A stretch of DNA of 10,789 nt. Origin: Phycisphaerae bacterium. Its GTDB lineage: Bacteria > Planctomycetota > Phycisphaerae > Sedimentisphaerales > Anaerohalosphaeraceae. Shown piece by piece: positions 7,105 to 10,789 of this stretch. The notes beneath the pieces were generated by a model. That model did not search any database. It was not told the origin of the DNA and saw only the letters and a list, made by a program, of their open reading frames with translations. The stretch is from positions 1-10,789 of the forward strand of contig JAIPFN010000202.1 in assembly GCA_021736615.1 (NCBI GenBank), in the 5' to 3' direction. Every line of letters begins with the position of its first letter. Positions within the stretch are counted from its first letter, which is position 1. The position numbers and the translations under genes were made by a program.

Positions 7105-7866
7105 TCATTCCGCTAAATGTCGAACGACCCCAAGATTGCGAAGCACAACAAGATCAGCCTTACGAACCGGCGTATCCTCAGACTTTTTATAATCCACATC
7201 CATAACTTCAATAAACTCCGCCGTATAATCCTTAAGCACCCCGGCGCACTCAACGATCCTGTCGCCCTTAATAACCTCAAGCACAACCTTATGCCCGATA
7301 TACCTCTCCAGCAGCGGCTCATACGAAGTCCCCACCGATTCGACAAGTTCCTGCTTCATCTGCGTAACATACTTGTCCTGGCTGGACAGCGTCCCGCCTG
7401 CCGTCGAAGTCTTTTTCGCCCTGCTGATCACCAAATCCATGATCTCGACCACCGCGTCGCGAATCGTCTTAAAAAAGTTTTGCGTTTTGCGTTTCATCCG
7501 CCAGAGCAGTCCCGGATGATACGTCCGCTCAAGATCCCGCTGCCGTTTCTTTTTACCCTCCTCGCTAAGCCTGTCATGATACCGAACAAACGCGGCGATA
7601 TTAGCAAACTCAAATTTATAAACAATAAAGCTAGCCTCAAGATGCCCGTCCGAATCAGTATGCTTTTCCGGATAAGTCAGTTCGATTCCGGTATTTTCAA
7701 CCCGCAGCTTCCCCCAGACATCCTTGCCGTCCTTATTCTCAACAGTAACCATATATCCCGCAAAATCCTTCAGACACTTGTCCCGGTGCAGTTTCTTGAT
7801 AATCATCCCGACAAAAGTCGAAACAGCGATAAACAAAACCGTAATATAAAAAGCAGCATCAAGCAT
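7105..7866 (-). CDS. Conserved-type membrane-anchored protein of unknown function
   Basis: The protein has 253 residues from the ATG at 7866, chosen because GGAG lies 6 bases upstream. A frame extending to 8028 would run through an AT-rich repeat leader and is unlikely. One membrane segment covers about residues 5-24 ('FYITVLFIAVSTFVGMIIKK'). A soluble domain follows with 'FAGYMVTVENKDGKDVWGKL', a basic helical stretch in the middle, and a C-terminal part 'GHKVVLEVIKGDRIVECAGV' leading to 'RKADLVVLRNLGVVRHL'. The two beta-rich ends look like related small barrels flanking a helical centre, but I recognise no named family. It is transcribed divergently from the sigma gene at 8160. No function is proposed. 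Confidence 0.75.
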   Translation of the reverse strand: MLDAAFYITVLFIAVSTFVGMIIKKLHRDKCLKDFAGYMVTVENKDGKDVWGKLRVENTGIELTYPEKHTDSDGHLEASFIVYKFEFANIAAFVRYHDRLSEEGKKKRQRDLERTYHPGLLWRMKRKTQNFFKTIRDAVVEIMDLVISRAKKTSTAGGTLSSQDKYVTQMKQELVESVGTSYEPLLERYIGHKVVLEVIKGDRIVECAGVLKDYTAEFIEVMDVDYKKSEDTPVRKADLVVLRNLGVVRHLAE

Positions 7867-7916
7867 AGAAAACTCCAAATAGAAAAATAACTGTAAGAAA
7901 AAGATTCTATCAAACA

Positions 7917-7944
7917 ATAATAAATAATCAATAATCAATAATAA
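7917..7944 (-). repeat. Heptad tandem array upstream of the 7105-7866 gene
   Basis: There are four units in exact 7-base phase, on the minus strand TTATTAT, TGATTAT, TGATTAT, TTATTAT. The array lies 50 bases upstream of the minus-strand ATG at 7866, in the spacer shared with the divergent sigma gene. Sequence differs from the CTGATAA array at 4903, but period and position in a leader are alike. Confidence 0.7.
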
Positions 7945-8068
7945 ATCAAAAAAGGACACCTGGTCAAGCAAGAAATTAAACTTTACCCTTGATTTCCAGT
8001 CCAAAATCAGCGATAATAAACTTGACAAGAACGTACCGCCTGCATCTTGCCGGCATTGTTTGCGTAGA

Positions 8069-8083
8069 GTGGGCCGTGCCCAC
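8069..8083. repeat. Short GC palindrome
   Basis: GTGGGC-CGT-GCCCAC is a perfect 6-bp stem with a 3-base loop. It lies in the 7867-8159 spacer, 77 bases before the start of the sigma-70 gene. No T run follows on either strand. It may be a dispersed palindrome or an operator; the sequence does not decide. Confidence 0.4.
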
Positions 8084-8120
8084 CAAATTAATATAGCTCC
8101 GCCAAACGCGGTTCAAACAG

Positions 8121-8150
8121 CTAATTGCTGACCGCTGACTGCTAATCGCT
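8121..8150 (+). repeat. Degenerate heptad array in the sigma-70 gene leader
   Basis: CTAATTG, CTGACCG, CTGACTG, CTAATCG and a final CT follow in strict 7-base phase, ending 9 bases before the ATG at 8160. The first and last units are identical to the last two units of the uvrC leader array. Stop codons fall in all three plus-strand frames. An A run, but no Shine-Dalgarno sequence, separates it from the ATG. Confidence 0.8.
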
Positions 8151-8159
8151 AAAAAAAAT

Positions 8160-9797
8160 ATGGCCAAAATAAAAAGTAAAATCTTACAGGACCTATTTTC
8201 CGAGCTGCGTTTCGCCCCAGCCGCCCAGCAGCAAAACCAGCTACGCGCAGCCGGCGAGCTTGCCCAGATAATCGACCCGGAAAAAGAGTACCCATTTGAA
8301 TTTATCTGTTTTCGACTCACCGGCTACCGCCCAAAGGAAGACCTCTCCGGCAAATTCATCTCCGGCACCGACCTCACCCACGACCTCCAGATAATAATAA
8401 ACAAGCTAAGCCGCAAAGTTGCTCCCCGCGCCTCCGACCGCGGCGAAGAAGTCTACACCGTCGAACAACTCGCCGACCGAATGAACGTCTCGACAAAAAC
8501 AATCCGCCGCTGGCGGCAAAAAGGTCTAACCGGCTGGATATTCATTTTCGACAACGGCAAAAGAATGCTCGGCTTTCCAGCTTCGTTAGTCGCCGAATTC
8601 GTAAATAAAAATTCCGACATCACCGCCACCGCGTCAAAATTCACCCAGCTAACCGATTCCGAAAAGCAGAACATCCTCGACACCGCAAGAAAAATCGCCC
8701 ACGCAAAAACATTAAGCCGCTACCAGGTAATCCTGAAGACCGCCGAAGTAACAGGCAGGGCAAGAGAGACCATACGCACGCTGCTTATCGATTTTGAGCA
8801 AACCAATCCAAAAAAGAAGGTCTTCGCAAAACCCGCCGGCGCCGTCCGCCCTCATGACGCAAAGACCATACATAGGCTCTACGCCGAAGGAACCCCCGTC
8901 GCCGAGCTGATGGACCGTTTCCACCGAAGCCGCAGCTCGATTTATCGAATAGTAAACCAGCGCCGCGCAAAGGACCTGCAGCGACTAAAGATCGAATACA
9001 TAGACAGCCCCCAGTTTACTGACCCCGGCGCAGCCGAAAAGATCGTAACCGCCACCGAACCCCTTTTGGCCCAGTTGTCCGAAATCTCCAACCCGCTTCT
9101 CAACCGAATCCAGGAAACCGAACTTTTCAGGCGCTACAATTTCCTGAAATACCTGGTCTGTGCATACCGCGAAAAAATAGTGTATGCCAGTCCTTCCGGA
9201 AAACTCCTAACCCGCGCAGAAGAAAACCTCGCCGCCGCCGAGCGGGTTAAGAAACTGATAATCGAATCAAACCTCGGCCTGGTAATCAGCGTCGCGAGAA
9301 AACACCTCCACGGCGCACTGAACATGCCGGACCTGGTCAGCGAGGGAAATATGTCGCTAATGCGGGCGGTAGAAAAATTCGATTATTCCAGGGGCTACCG
9401 CTTCAGCACGTATGCCACACTGGCTATCGCAAAGGACTACGCAAGAAAAATCCCCGCCAAAACTTTCAGACTCGACAGCCCCTCGTCGATAGACATGGAA
9501 ACCCTTTCCCACGATACAAGAGGCGACCACCTGTCAGACATTACGGCCATAGAAAATGCCGCCTTCAGCCTCGACGAAGTAATAGAAAACAATCTGACAA
9601 AACGCCAGCAGTACATAATAAGGAGCCACTTCGGTTTAGAGGGCAACAGAATAATAAAGAAGGCCAAAACCCTCGAAGAGATAGGCCGAACCCTGAACCT
9701 GTCAAGAGAGCGTGTAAGACAAATAGAGCTGATAGCCCTCCAGCAGCTCCGCCACAACCTGAGCCCCGAACAATTCGACCTGCTGACAAACAAATAA
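8160..9797 (+). CDS. Sigma-70 family protein with N-terminal helix-turn-helix domains
   Basis: This is a 545-residue protein. The C-terminal third is a group 1/2-type sigma factor. There is a region 1.2/2.1-like stretch ('LFRRYNFLKYLVCAYREKI', about 322-340). Region 2 follows at about 361-430 ('NLGLVISVARKHL', 'DLVSEGNMSLMRAVEKFDYS', 'RGYRFSTYATLAIAKDYAR'). Region 4 is at about 471-535 ('LTKRQQYIIRSHFGLEG', 'TLEEIGRTLNLSRERVRQIE'). The two tryptophans after YATxx in housekeeping sigma factors are replaced by L421 and A422. Region 3 is reduced to a 3.2-like linker ('RLDSP', then 'HLSDI'). The N-terminal half instead carries HTH-like segments at about 98-128 ('YTVEQLADRMNVSTKTIRRW', MerR/excisionase-like), 187-212, and 231-266 ('ELMDRFHRSRSSIYRIVNQR', resolvase-like). 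It is probably a DNA-binding specialised sigma factor. The start is bounded by an upstream stop and has no Shine-Dalgarno sequence. Confidence 0.9.
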   Translation: MAKIKSKILQDLFSELRFAPAAQQQNQLRAAGELAQIIDPEKEYPFEFICFRLTGYRPKEDLSGKFISGTDLTHDLQIIINKLSRKVAPRASDRGEEVYTVEQLADRMNVSTKTIRRWRQKGLTGWIFIFDNGKRMLGFPASLVAEFVNKNSDITATASKFTQLTDSEKQNILDTARKIAHAKTLSRYQVILKTAEVTGRARETIRTLLIDFEQTNPKKKVFAKPAGAVRPHDAKTIHRLYAEGTPVAELMDRFHRSRSSIYRIVNQRRAKDLQRLKIEYIDSPQFTDPGAAEKIVTATEPLLAQLSEISNPLLNRIQETELFRRYNFLKYLVCAYREKIVYASPSGKLLTRAEENLAAAERVKKLIIESNLGLVISVARKHLHGALNMPDLVSEGNMSLMRAVEKFDYSRGYRFSTYATLAIAKDYARKIPAKTFRLDSPSSIDMETLSHDTRGDHLSDITAIENAAFSLDEVIENNLTKRQQYIIRSHFGLEGNRIIKKAKTLEEIGRTLNLSRERVRQIELIALQQLRHNLSPEQFDLLTNK

Positions 9798-9820
9798 AAT
9801 CTCACAAAACAAACTCAATC

Positions 9821-9957
9821 CTGTGATCCCGAGCGAAGGGCCAAAGGCCCGAAGCCGAGGGACCTCGTGCCTAACAAAAAAGCTTCCCCCCAACTCAAAC
9901 GCAGAACCATTTAGCCCCGGGTTCACCAACCCGGGGTTAAGCACTCCGAAGGAGTGC
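9821..9957. repeat. Hairpin-rich dispersed repeat, copy 1
   Basis: The ordered modules are: CTGTGATCCCGAGCG; hairpin GGGCC-AAA-GGCCC inserted between two GAAG copies; GGGACCTCGTGCC; a less conserved spacer; CATTTAGCCCCGGG; hairpin CCCCGGGTT-CACC-AACCCGGGG (9-bp stem); and hairpin GCACTCC-GAA-GGAGTGC (7-bp stem). The same order recurs at 10074-10240. The 'GAGCGnAG...CGAnGGACCT' core resembles a motif common in intergenic DNA of many environmental bacteria. It is noncoding and may act as a BIME-like cluster or RNA-level element. Confidence 0.75.
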
Positions 9958-10007
9958 GCCGAACCTCAACAATTTCCGCAAGTCTCCCCAAACGCAAAAC
10001 TGTAAAA

Positions 10008-10030
10008 GCGCGGCAGCGCAAGCTGCCCGA
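10008..10030. repeat. GNRA-loop palindrome, copy 2
   Basis: GCGC followed by GGCAGC-GCAA-GCTGCC and CGA: same frame and loop as the palindrome at 6940 with a changed stem, each half altered to keep pairing. It lies between the two copies of the hairpin-rich repeat. ACAAAACAAG follows about 26 bases on. Confidence 0.65.
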
Positions 10031-10073
10031 TCAAACCAACAATAACAATCCCCATAACAAAACAAGCAAACCC

Positions 10074-10240
10074 CTGTCATCCTGAGCGCAGGGCCAAAGG
10101 GCCGAAGCCGAAGGACCTCGTGCCACACAAATACGCTTCCCATCAACCCAACCGCAAGCCCATTTAGCCCCGGGCCTGTCCCGGCTTTACGTCGGGGTTC
10201 ACCAACCCGGGGTTAAGCACTCCGGCAAAGTCGACCGGAC
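10074..10240. repeat. Hairpin-rich dispersed repeat, copy 2
   Basis: Module order is the same as at 9821-9957: CTGTCATCCTGAGCG, GGGCC-AAA-GGGCC region, AGGACCTCGTGCC, CATTTAGCCCCGGG, TTCACCAACCCGGGG, TTAAGCACTCCG. It differs by a 23-base insertion after CCCCGGG that itself contains CCCG...CGGG. The last hairpin also differs: here it is TCCGG-CAAAGTCGA-CCGGA instead of GCACTCC-GAA-GGAGTGC. Confidence 0.75.
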
Positions 10241-10264
10241 TAAAGAAAAACACCTACGACAAAA

Positions 10265-10295
10265 CAAGCGGCATCCTGACACTCGCCGCCGCTTG
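10265..10295. repeat. Inverted repeat
   Basis: CAAGCGGC and GCCGCTTG are perfect 8-base arms around a 15-base spacer containing CATCCTGA. The left arm overlaps an ACAAAACAAG motif (10259-10268), as seen beside the other repeat modules. It looks like a truncated third module of the mosaic. No T run follows directly. Confidence 0.5.
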
Positions 10296-10328
10296 ATAAG
10301 CAGTAAGCTCTTTTAAAAGTTAATAGGG

Positions 10329-10359
10329 TCAAATAAAGGGGTCAGACCCCTTTATTTGA
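10329..10359. repeat. Long near-perfect palindrome with GGGGTCAGACCCC centre
   Basis: Arms TCAAATAAAGGGGTC and GACCCCTTTATTTGA are perfectly complementary over 15 bases around a single A. The central GGGGTCAGACCCC type is familiar from intergenic DNA near REP-associated tyrosine transposase (IS200-like) genes, but no transposase is present here. It may be an orphan mobile palindrome or a bidirectional terminator, since T/A-rich arms flank the GC core. Confidence 0.7.
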
Positions 10360-10642
10360 ATAATCGCTGTTTTTGGCGTCATAAACTACGATTTTGCCCT
10401 GCCAAATAAAAATAACTATTTTAAATCATCGAGTTCCGCATGCTGTTTTTCCCAAACTGAATATACATCCCGACAACCCTCTGCGTCTCTCTAGTTGCAC
10501 CGCATAATTTCACTCCAAAGCAATATGAATATATCCTAACCGAATATTGCCAAATTACAAAAGAAAAAACTTGATAGGACATATAAGGCAAATAAAATAA
10601 GGCTCTCATCCAATAAAGTTGGTAAATCATGCGTCCTCAATG

Positions 10643-10670
10643 TAAAAATTAAAATGCAAAAAGCAAAATG
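10643..10670. repeat. Degenerate heptad array in AT-rich spacer
   Basis: TAAAAAT, TAAAATG, CAAAAAG and CAAAATG follow each other in 7-base phase; the minus strand reads CATTTTG, CTTTTTG, CATTTTA, ATTTTTA. No gene start is visible within the window next to it, though one could lie beyond the right edge. Confidence 0.5.
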
Positions 10671-10789
10671 ACAAATAAAAACTTAAAAATACAAGTCCGG
10701 CCTCAACGGCAAAACATTGTTCTATTGGGCTTTTGGGCCGATTTTAAATGCTATTAATGCCAAATCCGAAAATTTTCAGAATGTCGTTT

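Larger units (their letters stand above)
9798..10789. other. Gene-free repeat-rich intergenic region
   Basis: About 990 bases run from the sigma-70 stop to the window end without a convincing gene. The first half (to about 10360) is made of repeat modules listed separately. From 10360 to 10640 I see nothing recognisable. A minus-strand 69-codon frame at 10421-10630 has no family resemblance and no ribosome binding site. From 10640 onward the sequence is AT-rich with one heptad array. No tRNA, rRNA or CRISPR structure is visible. Confidence 0.7.

Noticed and set aside
7117..7890. Plus-strand 257-codon frame opposite the 7105-7866 gene
   Set aside because: It covers almost exactly the antisense of a gene with a good ribosome binding site and a clear membrane segment. 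Its own translation is R/H/N/L-rich without motifs.
7867..8028. N-terminal extension of the 7105-7866 protein by 54 residues
   Set aside because: The extension is translated from AT-rich heptad repeats, giving an L/F/D-rich run, and lacks a ribosome binding site, whereas the ATG at 7866 has GGAG at good spacing.
10421..10630. Minus-strand 69-codon frame and a short overlapping frame ending 'VWEKQHAELDDLK'
   Set aside because: The first has an unlikely Y/W/F-rich composition and no start signals. The second is only about 24 codons after a stop. A decayed gene remnant is possible but cannot be supported.

Overview
The window looks like chromosomal DNA of a planctomycete, most likely class Phycisphaerae (Sedimentisphaerales-like). 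This is inferred from protein style, not from a marker gene. The signs are ECF sigma factors fused by overlap to membrane proteins carrying an 'MQSRITR...IIIIAVLIG...AWADV' module, a short UvrC ending just after DEAHRFAQHYHHILR, a pseudopilin-like protein with a C-terminal H-x-DG motif, and a sigma-70 protein with extra N-terminal helix-turn-helix domains.

Layout. On the minus strand, 1-4764 holds two operons of identical design. Each has an ECF sigma factor (4219-4764 and 1874-2410) whose stop overlaps the start of a membrane-anchored partner (2690-4222 and 1-1881, the latter running off the left edge). About 80-95 bases upstream of each sigma start lies the same 43-bp element in the same orientation (2493-2535 and 4860-4902). 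A hairpin terminator at 2579-2621 closes the upstream operon. On the plus strand, 4984-6869 holds uvrC and a small pseudopilin-like gene, closely spaced. A minus-strand membrane protein of unknown function (7105-7866) and a plus-strand unusual sigma-70 protein (8160-9797) then diverge from a 293-bp spacer.

The last kilobase (9798-10789) has no convincing gene. It is a mosaic of dispersed-repeat modules, including two copies of a hairpin-rich repeat of about 130-150 bp, a GNRA-loop palindrome also present at 6940, and a long palindrome at 10329-10359. Tandem 7-bp repeats occur four times. Three of these sit in gene leaders (uvrC, the hypothetical protein and the sigma-70 gene) and one is in the right-hand intergenic region.

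How the genes work together: the two sigma/partner pairs look like independent transmembrane signalling units, perhaps co-regulated through the shared upstream element. UvrC is a housekeeping DNA repair nuclease in a compact form without its helix-hairpin-helix tail. The most unusual items are the multi-HTH sigma-70 protein that lacks most of region 3, the shared operon element, and the heptad-repeat leaders.
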